Shown here: positions 30,514 to 38,416 of the stretch, piece after piece
How the letters are laid out: the number at the start of each line of letters is the position of its first letter
How positions within the stretch are numbered: the stretch's first letter is position 1
NCBI RefSeq assembly: GCF_029813115.1
Contig: NZ_JAPZDS010000003.1
Span: forward strand, 232,343-296,342
From: Aureimonas sp. SK2
GTDB taxonomy: Bacteria > Pseudomonadota > Alphaproteobacteria > Rhizobiales > Rhizobiaceae
Length of the DNA: 64,000 nt
Direction: 5' to 3'
Notes under the pieces: generated by a model
Database searches by the model: none
What the model was told of the DNA's origin: nothing
What the model saw: the letters and a program-made list of their open reading frames with translations, nothing else
Program-made: the position numbers and the translations under genes

Positions 30514-31149
30514 ATGACCACGCCTCTCCTGCCGCCGAATGTCGAAGTCCGCCTGAACGTCGGAATCTGGTTCTCCCACGATGAAGGCTTGGGGGAGATC
30601 GCCGCCGCGATCGCCCGCCGCAAGTCTTTGCAGACTGTGAGCGTCAGACTGCCCGCCGACGACGGACATATGCTCAGGACGGGCGGCTTTACGTTCGTCC
30701 GCAAGCTCGACGGAATCTGGAATGTGAAGATGGATATTGGCGACGACTCGACGCGGGCCACCTCGACCAAGACCGAGGGACCGGGCGTTGCGTTGGCGGA
30801 GGTGTGCGCCGCCGTTGCGGGTAAGCTGTTCGCTACCGATCTCGCACAGCCGCCCAAGAGATACCTTCTTCGGCTGGAACGCGAATACGGCCCGATCGAA
30901 AAGGTCGCGACTGAAGAGCACCGGCGGCCCCCGGATATCGAGCAGCTGCTTGCTCGTCACGGCTGGCAGCTGACGAAAGCTGCCCCGCCGCAGCGAGACC
31001 GTTACGGCAACGTCTTCCGATTCAAGCCAATGCTCAGGCCTGACGGCGCATACGCAATTATAACCGAGGAAGTACGGGAGCCGGGTCGGGGGTTTTTGAC
31101 CGAGGTCGTCGTGGAGCCGATCGGTACGCTGGCGGAAGACCCGCTATGA
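30514..31149 (+). CDS. Hypothetical protein, coupled to the next gene
   Basis: 211 aa of mixed alpha/beta composition (VEVRLNVGIWFSHDEG at the N-terminus). The stop overlaps the next start as ATGA, so the two are co-translated. No recognised domain. Confidence 0.55.
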   Translation: MTTPLLPPNVEVRLNVGIWFSHDEGLGEIAAAIARRKSLQTVSVRLPADDGHMLRTGGFTFVRKLDGIWNVKMDIGDDSTRATSTKTEGPGVALAEVCAAVAGKLFATDLAQPPKRYLLRLEREYGPIEKVATEEHRRPPDIEQLLARHGWQLTKAAPPQRDRYGNVFRFKPMLRPDGAYAIITEEVREPGRGFLTEVVVEPIGTLAEDPL

Positions 31150-31928
31150 CCGGTATCGCAGAGATCACCCCGTACCGCTACCGCATCCTCTGCCGCGTCC
31201 GCGCCTACTCGCTCGCCGGCAGGAATCAGATCAGCGGCTGGTCCCCATTCATGGCCGCTGCATACGATTGGCTCGAGCAGCGCGGCCTGATCGAGAACCG
31301 CCCGGTCGAGCGGCTGGCGAAGTTCGGCATCGTGTCTTCCGAGTATGCCACGACCGCTAGCGGAGAGGATGCGATCAAGGCCATCCGGGCAGATGGGAGG
31401 ATCGACCGCACATTGGCGCAGCAGGATCGTATCCGCCAGTTCCTCGAGCGGTTCGGCGAATACACGGTGACCTGCTCGAAGGGCGACGTCCCGTCTATCG
31501 ATGTCCGGATCCGGGGCGGTCGCATGGACACGTTCTACGCCCCCAGGTCCGCCCGCCTCCGCTACGACGAGGACGCGTATGCCGAAGCCGGCCGGCTTCT
31601 CGGGTCGAACGTCGTCCGCATCTGGAAGGACGTCGACGTCCTTGCCCTTCGAGACGACGCGTCAGTGCTGCCCGGCGGCGAGGTCCTGCATCGCGTGCAG
31701 GGTATCGAGCACTGCTGGCGGAGGCCGTTGCGGCGCCAGGACCCGGCAGTCACGACAATCTTCCTGATCCGGTCGATCGTCGACGACGTCTGGATCTCCG
31801 CGCCGACCGAGAGGGCCGTGAAGTTGCGGTTGAAGAAGCACGTGCCTGTTGAGACCGCGCCGACCTCGCCAGCGCCGCGAACGGCAGAGGACGACATCGA
31901 CGACGCGGCGCTGGCCGACGGCTTCTGA
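31146..31928 (+). CDS. Hypothetical protein, element block A
   Basis: 260 aa. The first 90 residues look like a winged-helix-like module (MAAAYDWLEQRGLI ... EYATTASGEDAIKAIRADGRI), followed by a beta-rich domain. It ends DDAALADGF, and the 32209 product ends APAYAYGF. Because the N-terminal layout also recurs in the 32209 product, the two may be distant relatives. Function unknown. Confidence 0.55.
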   Translation: MTGIAEITPYRYRILCRVRAYSLAGRNQISGWSPFMAAAYDWLEQRGLIENRPVERLAKFGIVSSEYATTASGEDAIKAIRADGRIDRTLAQQDRIRQFLERFGEYTVTCSKGDVPSIDVRIRGGRMDTFYAPRSARLRYDEDAYAEAGRLLGSNVVRIWKDVDVLALRDDASVLPGGEVLHRVQGIEHCWRRPLRRQDPAVTTIFLIRSIVDDVWISAPTERAVKLRLKKHVPVETAPTSPAPRTAEDDIDDAALADGF

Positions 31929-31968
31929 CGCACCAGTTCGAAGATCGAGATTTCGTCGAGGAGCAACC

Positions 31969-32166
31969 GTGAATTCGAGCGCCGCCCTTTACCACGCTGC
32001 CCTAGCTGAAGCTTACCGCCGGACGCGAGGCCATTATCCAGCTCTCGACGGTCTCGATCTCGACGATCTCGTTGTCCTGTTCGATACCGACGAGGCGCTC
32101 GTGCTGGCCATCGCCGATCTGGAATACGAGGACATCGAGCCGATCATGCCGTTCACCCTCCAGTAA
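31969..32166 (+). CDS. Small acidic hypothetical protein
   Basis: 65 aa from a GTG at 31969, chosen because GAGGAG lies 5-6 bases upstream. Acidic, helical (LDLDDLVVLFDTDEALVLAI). No family recognised. Confidence 0.5.
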   Translation: MNSSAALYHAALAEAYRRTRGHYPALDGLDLDDLVVLFDTDEALVLAIADLEYEDIEPIMPFTLQ

Positions 32167-32208
32167 GGCAGTCCGTCGATCCTTGCTGCAGGATCGATAG
32201 GACGGACG

Positions 32209-32955
32209 ATGACGACCGAAGTCGAATACGACTACGCACTTCTCCGGCGGATCGCCGATCATGGCTTCGATTCCGGCCACGAGCTGCCCCGCTCCGCCCG
32301 GTTCCGGGACCGCTTTACCGACATGCATCGCAAGGGGTGGATCCACCCGAAGACCAGCAGTTCAGTCCTGACGACGGCGGGCCGCAACGCGCTCGCCTTG
32401 ATGGACGCCGACCCTAGGCTAGACCACGACCGCATCGGCAGGTCGCTCGACATCGAGAATCGCATCGAGGAGCACGTGGCGGTGATAGACCCTTGGCTCG
32501 ACACGGCTTTCGCGCCTGCCGAGCCTGGGACTGCCGCCGCCATGGTTGTACGCCGAGGGCGAGACCTCTTCGGCGTACACGTGTCGTACCACCTCGAGAC
32601 CGTCGAGGAAGCCGAGGAGATCATGGAGGGAACCGAGATCTACGTCGACTTCTTCATGCCGCTCGCCGTCGACCAGGTCAGGCGCGCCGGCGTAGACATT
32701 CTGAAGTTCGTCGGCCTGATCGCACGACCGAAGGGGGACACGCACCGCTACCCCCGCCTCGCGGAAGAACGCTTCCACGCCCTTCTGCATCCCGTCCACG
32801 GCGTCTGGCTTCGAGCTCCCAGCCTGCGGGCCCTCACGAAGATCGCCGCGGACTACGAGCCGCCGCCAGCGCCAATCGAGGAACCGTCCGAACTGACGGC
32901 CGCCGAGATCGAGCAAGACGGCAGGGACGCCCCGGCGTACGCGTACGGGTTCTGA
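32209..32955 (+). CDS. Hypothetical protein, element block A
   Basis: 248 aa. An N-terminal winged-helix-like segment (LLRRIADHGFDSGHELPRSA ... LTTAGRNALALMD) is followed by a long alpha/beta region. The same plan as the 31146 product suggests a shared origin. An imperfect hairpin lies between the previous stop and this start (32169-32203). Function unknown. Confidence 0.55.
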   Translation: MTTEVEYDYALLRRIADHGFDSGHELPRSARFRDRFTDMHRKGWIHPKTSSSVLTTAGRNALALMDADPRLDHDRIGRSLDIENRIEEHVAVIDPWLDTAFAPAEPGTAAAMVVRRGRDLFGVHVSYHLETVEEAEEIMEGTEIYVDFFMPLAVDQVRRAGVDILKFVGLIARPKGDTHRYPRLAEERFHALLHPVHGVWLRAPSLRALTKIAADYEPPPAPIEEPSELTAAEIEQDGRDAPAYAYGF

Positions 32956-33274
32956 CGCGCATCCGGTCCGGAACGCAGTCCTACTGCCTTCCTGCGCAGC
33001 CTCAGACACCTGCACGTGCCTGCCTCCCGGCAGGCGCCTGCACCGTATCCACCACTATATACAATCCGTCCCTCGAAGCACCGCCGCCCGCCCCGCACGC
33101 AACCGCATGCTGGATGCACACACCCGACGCCGGCATCCCTCTTCCGTGTCGCCGTCCGACCGTGCCGTATGCCATCTGCAATCGGACAGGACGTTGGCAG
33201 GATGCAATCGCGGCGGCAGCCTCTCCGCAAGCCGTTGCTGCCCGTCGCCCATGCATACGCCCATGCATACGAGC
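32956..33274. other. Gene-free interval between converging genes
   Basis: 319 bases. Contains a perfect 12-base palindrome GCAGGCGCCTGC (33030-33041) within a larger stem, which may terminate block A. It also holds a 12-base tandem duplication CCCATGCATACG near 33247-33270. No credible reading frame. Confidence 0.6.
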
Positions 33275-33613
33275 TCACCCGCGTCGTCTGCCCCGTTGCC
33301 TCGCCCTCATCTCGTCCCTGACGAAGTGGAAGACGATCCCGGGCACGGCCGTCGCGATCAGAGCGATCCCTGTCACGCTCCATAGATGCCACCGCTCCCG
33401 TCCGAGCCGTAGCTCGATCATGCCGATCGGCGGTAGGACGACTGAGACCGCGAAGAGGAACATCAAGAAGACGACCGCCAGCAGCAGCGTCGTCGAGAAC
33501 GGAGCCCGGCGCCAGTCGTCCAGATACTCACGCCTCTTCCGGGAGTCGGTGCAGAACGCGACGAGGCCTCCCAACGCCATGACGCCGAACACGCCGAGCA
33601 TGAGGAAGGCCAT
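33275..33613 (-). CDS. Small membrane protein
   Basis: 112 aa with three hydrophobic helices (MAFLMLGVFGVMALGGLVAF; TTLLLAVVFLMFLFAVSVVL; WSVTGIALIATAVPGIVFHF) and a basic tail. Starts 3 bases after the stop of the next membrane protein gene upstream, so they form a pair. Function unknown. Confidence 0.65.
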   Translation of the reverse strand: MAFLMLGVFGVMALGGLVAFCTDSRKRREYLDDWRRAPFSTTLLLAVVFLMFLFAVSVVLPPIGMIELRLGRERWHLWSVTGIALIATAVPGIVFHFVRDEMRARQRGRRRG

Positions 33614-33616
33614 GTC

Positions 33617-33847
33617 TCAGCTCTCGACAGAAGTGTTGAACCGGACAGAAGCCCAAGCCAGCGTGCCCGAAGCAATCAGTACGGCGAGGGAGAGTAGCCC
33701 GCGCTCCTCGCCGATAGACACGCAGTTCTCCACCCGTCCGCAGGCCTTCACGACCTTCGCGTCGATGCGATCGAGGGTGCCGAGCCCAAGCCACATGAAG
33801 AAGCCGAAGACCAGGACAGGGACGACTCGGGTGTAGAAGGTCTGCAT
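33617..33847 (-). CDS. Small membrane protein
   Basis: 76 aa with an N-terminal helix (VVPVLVFGFFMWLGLGTL) and a second helix near the C-terminus (LLSLAVLIASGTLAWASV), separated by a polar loop with two cysteines. Paired with the 33275 gene. Function unknown. Confidence 0.6.
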   Translation of the reverse strand: MQTFYTRVVPVLVFGFFMWLGLGTLDRIDAKVVKACGRVENCVSIGEERGLLSLAVLIASGTLAWASVRFNTSVES

Positions 33848-34315
33848 GCGGTTCCTCCAGCGACGTCGCCACGATACCGGCGGGACGGCAGGGCGCAAGG
33901 CGCCGTCCGGCCGACACGCAGCTGTGCCCTACCGACGAAGCCGCACACGACCAGGCACGATGCCATCGACAAGGCAGGCGGCGGCAGGGCGCAAGGCGCC
34001 GCCGCCTGAGCGCGCAGCCAGCTTCGCTGGAAGGCAGGCCAGGTCGCAGATGCGGCGAAGCTGTGCAGGATGCATACGGTCCAGACTAGCCGCTCCCGTC
34101 GATGCAGGGCGCCGACGGAAGACTCCGCTGCCGATGCAGGATAGGGCGCCGGGGCCAGGCTCCGCCCTCCTCACGCACGCCTTCACATATCCTGCGTGCG
34201 CCCGCGCCCGCCCGCACATGCGCCCGCACACCCCCGCCCGCATGCGCCCGTTCTCTATCCCGCCTGCGTCAATCCCCTGTCCGCCGCCGCCCTTCCAGCC
34301 TGCGTCCGCCTGCCC

Positions 34316-34350
34316 CATACGTCCGATAACGTTCGCTTATCGGACGTATG
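34316..34350. repeat. Perfect 14-base inverted repeat
   Basis: Left arm CATACGTCCGATAA (34316-34329), 7-base spacer, right arm TTATCGGACGTATG (34337-34350). The core TTATCGGACGTAT occurs again at 34415-34427. The symmetry suggests a dimeric protein-binding site, or a cruciform. Confidence 0.85.
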
Positions 34351-34683
34351 CGTTGAGGGGCCAATCGCCTGCGCCATAGGGGTTTCCATGCATGCGCACG
34401 CCTGTCCGCATGCGTTATCGGACGTATCCGGACCCCCGCCACACCCCATGCCGGCCGCCCTGGGGGGAGGGGGTTCGCCGCCGTGGCGGAGGGCACATGA
34501 CCCCTCTAAAGACACGCACCGATTCTGAAATTCCGGGCTCCTCCCCGTGTGCGTGGCAAACGCTTTTCCCGTCTGCCTCCTGCACACGCGTCCCCCCGCC
34601 GCCGATCCGCCCCTTCGGCCGCCCTCTCCTGCCCCTTCGCCTTCCGTGTTTGCATGGAGCGATTGCAGTCGAAAAAACCTTCC

Positions 34684-34838
34684 GATTGCAGTTGTTTGCA
34701 TGGGAGCCCGGATCATCAACGCCACAAGGCTTCCCGTCGCCCTCCTCCGGCCGTTTCCGGATTCCTCTGACTCGGTTTCCGTGACTCTCGGCTTGAAAAC
34801 ACGCGAAAACGGGGTGATTGCAGTTGTTTGCATGGGAG
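34684..34838. repeat. 23-base direct repeat, two exact copies
   Basis: Identical 23-base units at 34684-34706 and 34816-34838, both containing TTGCAGTTGTTTGCATGG. A rearranged partial copy (TTTGCATGGAG then GATTGCAGT) lies at 34649-34669. The spacing of 132 bases holds no gene. Confidence 0.8.
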
Positions 34839-34925
34839 TCCGACGAGGCGAGACGTGAAACGGCCCCGGAGGAACATCCTCGGGGCCGCTGGTGGGTGTT
34901 CAGGCGTCGTGCCGCGAAAGGTGCG

Positions 34926-35180
34926 TCAGATGACAATGCCGGCCAGGAACGCCTCCAACTGATCACGGTCGAGATCGTCGAACTGCCCGTCGGTCAGCCG
35001 CCGGATCGTCTCCGCATCGGTCCCGGTTTTCGCCGCCACTTCGGCCGCATCGAGGCCCCTCCCCTCCATCTCGTCCAGGATGGCGATCGCGATGTCGGCC
35101 TTCCGCAGATGCTCGTCCGGGTCCGGGACACCGATATCGCGGAAGACGTTGCCGGTGCCGTAGCCGAGCGGCTTCTGCAT
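34926..35180 (-). CDS. Xre/COG5606-type helix-turn-helix protein
   Basis: 84 aa from the ATG at 35180, which overlaps the upstream PcfJ-like stop (TGATG). The sequence 'GNVFRDIGVPDPDEHLRKAD' followed by an HTH (LDAAEVAAKTGTDAETIRRL) and 'FDDLDRDQLEAFLAG' matches the layout of COG5606 antitoxin-type regulators. Those normally pair with a RelE/HigB-like toxin, and none is seen here. Its coupled partner is a PcfJ-like protein instead. Confidence 0.75.
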   Translation of the reverse strand: MQKPLGYGTGNVFRDIGVPDPDEHLRKADIAIAILDEMEGRGLDAAEVAAKTGTDAETIRRLTDGQFDDLDRDQLEAFLAGIVI

Positions 35181-35971
35181 CAAAAGTCGACCTTCCGCCA
35201 AGCGTCGTCATCGTCGATTGGCGGAACCGGCGGCAGCGAGCCCCCGAAAACGAAATTCCGGAGGTCGACGGTATGAAGGATGGCGGCGTCAGACGGCCTC
35301 GTGTTCCGGGGCCCGTATGCTTGTTCGATCGTCGTGCCGCGCATGAGGACGGTCATGTGCGACCTACCTTCGGGGTCGCGCAACGAGAAGACCGCGGACG
35401 TCGGCTCCAGGCCGTCAAAGGCAGGGCTGCCGACGCAATGCTGCATGACGCGGCCCTCGTCAACACGCTGCGCTTTCGTCCGCAGGTGCTGCCAGCTCCA
35501 ACCGTCGTCGTAGCGATGGACTATATCTGCCGTCGGCGCGATGCTGGCGACACCGTCTTGCATCGACAGGTGCCATTCCCGCTGACGGCGATCGATCTCG
35601 TGGAAGGGCATTCGCAGAACTGCATCCCAGACCCGCGGCTCCGCGACCTCGACGTGCGCGAGCCAATCCCCGATTGGATCGAGATCCCACGCCGGCGGTA
35701 TGTGCAAGACGTGCGCCTTCGCCGCCTCGGCCGCCATCCTGACGAGGCGAGGATCCTGCATGAAGATCGTCGGCGCCCGGGAGGCATACTGCTTTCCGTA
35801 CGCATAGGGCTGACGGGCTTCCTCGAGGTGATGAGGATACGTTCTCATCCGGACCGCTTTTGCGATCTGTCGGGTCGTGTGCAGGACGACCCACGATTCT
35901 GCGAGGTCCCACGGCTCGCGCCATAGGCGGGAGTGAATCCAGAGGACGTCGGTAATCTTGGGCTCGGTCAT
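35180..35971 (-). CDS. PcfJ-like protein, copy 1
   Basis: 263 aa. The C-terminal half carries the motif shared by three element proteins: HRYDDGWSWQHL, then EGRVMQHCVG, then FSLRDPEGRSHMTV. The conserved Met-x-His-Cys-Val-Gly and Ser-Leu-Arg-Asp plus a later His recall the PcfJ-like family (named from conjugative plasmid pCF10), whose biochemical role is unknown. The N-terminal half (DPIGDWLAHV...PRVWDAVLRMPF) also aligns with the other copies. Translationally coupled to an Xre-type HTH gene. Confidence 0.65.
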   Translation of the reverse strand: MTEPKITDVLWIHSRLWREPWDLAESWVVLHTTRQIAKAVRMRTYPHHLEEARQPYAYGKQYASRAPTIFMQDPRLVRMAAEAAKAHVLHIPPAWDLDPIGDWLAHVEVAEPRVWDAVLRMPFHEIDRRQREWHLSMQDGVASIAPTADIVHRYDDGWSWQHLRTKAQRVDEGRVMQHCVGSPAFDGLEPTSAVFSLRDPEGRSHMTVLMRGTTIEQAYGPRNTRPSDAAILHTVDLRNFVFGGSLPPVPPIDDDDAWRKVDF

Positions 35972-36020
35972 CGTACAGGCCTTTCGCCATCCATCTCCGG
36001 CCCTCGGCCGGCATGTCCCG

Positions 36021-36035
36021 TCATACGCCGTATCG
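36021..36035. promoter_or_regulatory. TCATACGCCGTAT motif, copy 3
   Basis: TCATACGCCGTATCG, an almost perfect palindrome (ATACG-C-CGTAT) 50 bases upstream of the PcfJ-like copy 1 start and just after the stop of copy 2. Suggests a separate promoter or operator for copy 1 plus HTH. Confidence 0.4.
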
Positions 36036-36045
36036 ACGCAAGATT

Positions 36046-36792
36046 TTACAGGATCGATCTTCCCGGCTCGTAGGCTCCGATCCGACGGACGAGGCGCAGG
36101 AGCGCGGCGTCATGCTCGTCGCCGATTCTCGCGTTTCTCGGCCCAGCCTCGTTGCCGAGAGAGATTCGGCCTCCATCGACTAGGAACTCGACCGTCGCGT
36201 GCGAAATGCCGCCGGCGTCGCGGAGCGAGAAGATGATGCAGTCCGTGTCGTAGCCTCCGTGCCCCACGCAGTGCCCCATCGCCGCGCCCTCGGCATCGAG
36301 GAGTTCGGGCGTGTCGAGCAGTTGCCACGTCCAGCCGCCGTCGAGCCGGACGACGACGTGCCCAGGTGTTGCCGGCCTTTCGATCGTCCTGACGGCCGAC
36401 TTCGCGATCCGGGCGTGCCGGCGCTCGGCGTGCACTCGGATCGCCGGCCACGACATGCGCGGAATCTTCAGGTAGAGCCTTGGGTCGCGTCCCTTCGTGC
36501 TCAGGACCCAGTCGCGGATCATTCGCAGATCGCTCGGGACGAACCGAAGGAAGTGCCCGGTCTCGACGACGCGACGATCCCATGCTGCGAGCTCCGGCGG
36601 CATTTCCGGATCAGGCTTCCGGATGCCGGGACCGGCGATGGTTGTCGGGATGAGACGCAGCCCGTATCGCCCTCGAGCCACGGCACGGCAAATGGCTTTC
36701 GCGACCGCAGCCGCCGTTGCCTCGTCGACACGGCCGTAGGCACGCATCACGCGGAACGCGGTCCGGATATCGCCGAGGAAGCGCTCCGTCAC
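36046..36792 (-). CDS. PcfJ-like protein, copy 2
   Basis: 248 aa from a GTG at 36792 that overlaps the upstream stop as GTGA. Same domain plan as copy 1: DWVLSTKGRDPRLYLKIPRM, then VRLDGGWTWQLL, EGAAMGHCVG and FSLRDAGGISHATVE. The motif residues His, Cys, Arg-Asp and the last His are all kept, which suggests a shared active or binding site. Function unknown. Confidence 0.65.
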   Translation of the reverse strand: MTERFLGDIRTAFRVMRAYGRVDEATAAAVAKAICRAVARGRYGLRLIPTTIAGPGIRKPDPEMPPELAAWDRRVVETGHFLRFVPSDLRMIRDWVLSTKGRDPRLYLKIPRMSWPAIRVHAERRHARIAKSAVRTIERPATPGHVVVRLDGGWTWQLLDTPELLDAEGAAMGHCVGHGGYDTDCIIFSLRDAGGISHATVEFLVDGGRISLGNEAGPRNARIGDEHDAALLRLVRRIGAYEPGRSIL

Positions 36793-37415
36793 CGCTTCCG
36801 CTCCCGCAGGATCGCTTCCCACGCCGCTACAATCGCGGCGTCGAGATACTCCTGCGCCACCATCCGCTCCGCGACGCTCGACTCCGTCTCGATGCCGAAG
36901 ACGGCCTTCATGACCGGCTCGTGGTCCGCTGGCGTAACTTTCCACTCCGGCCGCGCCCTTGTCCTCGTCAGTCCGAACGTCCGGATCCGGCCGACCGGCG
37001 AACCGCCGACACGCGTGACGACCGCCTCGACGGCGCGTTCGCCCTCGGGCATTGGCGCGTCCTCGACGGCGAGCATTGCGGCATGGCCGTGCCCAAACGT
37101 GCTTCGGACGGCAATCGTCCCCAGGGGCTCGTGCTTGTCGAAGCCGACGGCGTGCAGCTCCACGGAATAGTCGACGACGGGCGAGATCCGCTCAACCCGC
37201 ACGATCGGTACCCACGTCACGTGCGGCCGATACCAGCCGGTGTGGTCCCCGGAGACGACGATCCGCATGTCCTGTTCGACGTCGAAACCGTCCCGGTCCA
37301 AACGCTCGACGAATGCGGCTACCGCCTCGACGACATCGGTCGCGACGTCGGTTTCGAACGCAAGGTCGGGCCGCCCCGACACGGTGAGGTGCAGTCGCAT
37401 AGGCTCGTCCGCCAT
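36789..37415 (-). CDS. Hypothetical protein upstream of PcfJ-like copy 2
   Basis: 208 aa of beta-rich sequence (MRLHLTVSGRPDLAFETDV; FDVEQDMRIVVSGDHTGWY) ending in a helix. Coupled to the PcfJ-like copy 2 gene by a GTGA overlap. No family recognised. Confidence 0.55.
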   Translation of the reverse strand: MADEPMRLHLTVSGRPDLAFETDVATDVVEAVAAFVERLDRDGFDVEQDMRIVVSGDHTGWYRPHVTWVPIVRVERISPVVDYSVELHAVGFDKHEPLGTIAVRSTFGHGHAAMLAVEDAPMPEGERAVEAVVTRVGGSPVGRIRTFGLTRTRARPEWKVTPADHEPVMKAVFGIETESSVAERMVAQEYLDAAIVAAWEAILRERKR

Positions 37416-37493
37416 CGTGTTCCGGCCTGTGCCGTTCGAGAAGAAGGCTACGACGATGCTGGCGAGAAGCGCAAGGCGAACCCTGGTCGATGG

Positions 37494-37859
37494 TTACGGC
37501 TTCTTCGACTCCCGCAGGCGCTTCGCCGCCGCTTCGAACGCGTCCGCCAGTTCGACACGTGCCGCCTTGCGGTCATCGGTGGTTTCGCTCCGCATTTCCC
37601 GGATCGCTCGGTTCTTGGCGCTGTGATACCCCGCGGCCGAGTAGTTCAAAGCCGCGGCGACCATCGCGTCGACGAACTTCGGAGCGTCGTCGATCGTCAT
37701 CCAGACGTCAGCCGTCAGAGATCCGTTGGACGTCCAGAGCGCCATCTTGCGGTCGTGGTAGTAGGAACGGTCCGGCTCGATCGGGCCGGATCCGAAGAAG
37801 TGACGGTGGGATGGATACGTCAGCAGAACCGAAATCGACGCGTCATTCTTCGATGCCAT
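37494..37859 (-). CDS. Hypothetical protein in the umuDC-linked cluster
   Basis: 121 aa, starting MASKNDASISVLLTYPSHRHFF. An N-terminal beta region ending in 'TADVWMTIDDAPKFVDAM' is followed by a long basic helix. No family recognised. The 5' flank contains no terminator, so it may be in the transcript that begins with umuD. Confidence 0.5.
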   Translation of the reverse strand: MASKNDASISVLLTYPSHRHFFGSGPIEPDRSYYHDRKMALWTSNGSLTADVWMTIDDAPKFVDAMVAAALNYSAAGYHSAKNRAIREMRSETTDDRKAARVELADAFEAAAKRLRESKKP

Positions 37860-37914
37860 AGAATCCTCCGAAGCGTTCCTGCTCAGGATGGCAGGGTTCG
37901 GACGCTTCGTGGAG

Positions 37915-38406
37915 TCAGACGACGCCCCGCAGCTGCTCCCAGTTGTCTTCGTACCTGTCCAGCCATCCCGCCCCGCGATCGATCGCGACGCCGGTCCGAT
38001 CATAGTCAGGCAGGAAACGGCGGAGATCGGTTGGATTCCGCACCCTTCCGCCCTTCCCTGGTGTCGAGAGCCATTTCGCATGAGATTCCCGGACTGCTGC
38101 CGCGACGACGGCGCTCCGCAGCACCCAGCACCGCGGATGCGCCTTCAGGTCCGCGCCGAAATCGACGAAACAATAGAAGAGCAGTTCGCCGACGATCCCC
38201 TCGTGCTTCCTGCCCATATGCCATCCGCCGTCGGACCCGATATCCCGCCGAGATTTCACTTGGATCGAAGCCAGGCGGTCTCCGACGGCGTCCGTGACCA
38301 CGATGTCCGTGTTGGGCACGCCGACGGGCGCGAGCGCGGCGATGAAGTCCCTCCGCAGGAGCTGGCACATGACATAGTGCTCGCCGGCGGCGCCCGTGAG
38401 ATTCAT
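37915..38406 (-). CDS. PD-(D/E)XK-like nuclease-fold protein
   Basis: 163 aa. The opening 'TGAAGEHYVMCQLLRRDF', then 'PNTDIVVTD' and 'LASIQVKSRR' give the E...D...(E/Q)xK pattern of restriction-endonuclease-like folds; the third motif is QVK, a variant seen in related families. Usually such proteins of 150-190 aa are uncharacterised. A strong GGAGGA site lies before the ATG, 10 bases after the umuC stop, placing it in the SOS-linked operon. Confidence 0.6.
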   Translation of the reverse strand: MNLTGAAGEHYVMCQLLRRDFIAALAPVGVPNTDIVVTDAVGDRLASIQVKSRRDIGSDGGWHMGRKHEGIVGELLFYCFVDFGADLKAHPRCWVLRSAVVAAAVRESHAKWLSTPGKGGRVRNPTDLRRFLPDYDRTGVAIDRGAGWLDRYEDNWEQLRGVV

Positions 38407-38416
38407 TCCGTCCTCC

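Larger units (their letters stand above)
33848..34925. other. 1.08 kb gene-free region with repeats
   Basis: No reading frame here has convincing protein composition; the long open frames are by-products of high GC. It contains a 19-base direct repeat (33887-33905 and 33983-34001), a perfect 14-base inverted repeat (34316-34350) with a third half-copy at 34415-34427, and a 23-base direct repeat (34684-34706 and 34816-34838). C-rich tracts of CCCGC type fill 34190-34260. Candidate replication, partition or regulatory region. Confidence 0.65.

Noticed and set aside
33848..34925. CRISPR array
   Set aside because: The repeats are only two or three copies, of different kinds and irregular spacing, and no cas gene is nearby.
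34255..34966. Overlapping minus-strand frames in the gene-free region
   Set aside because: They cross the direct repeats, have no ribosome site and an unnatural composition, and extend into the HTH gene.
34926..35180. Ordinary HigBA or RelBE toxin-antitoxin pair
   Set aside because: The HTH fits an antitoxin, but no RelE/HigB-sized gene is adjacent on either side.
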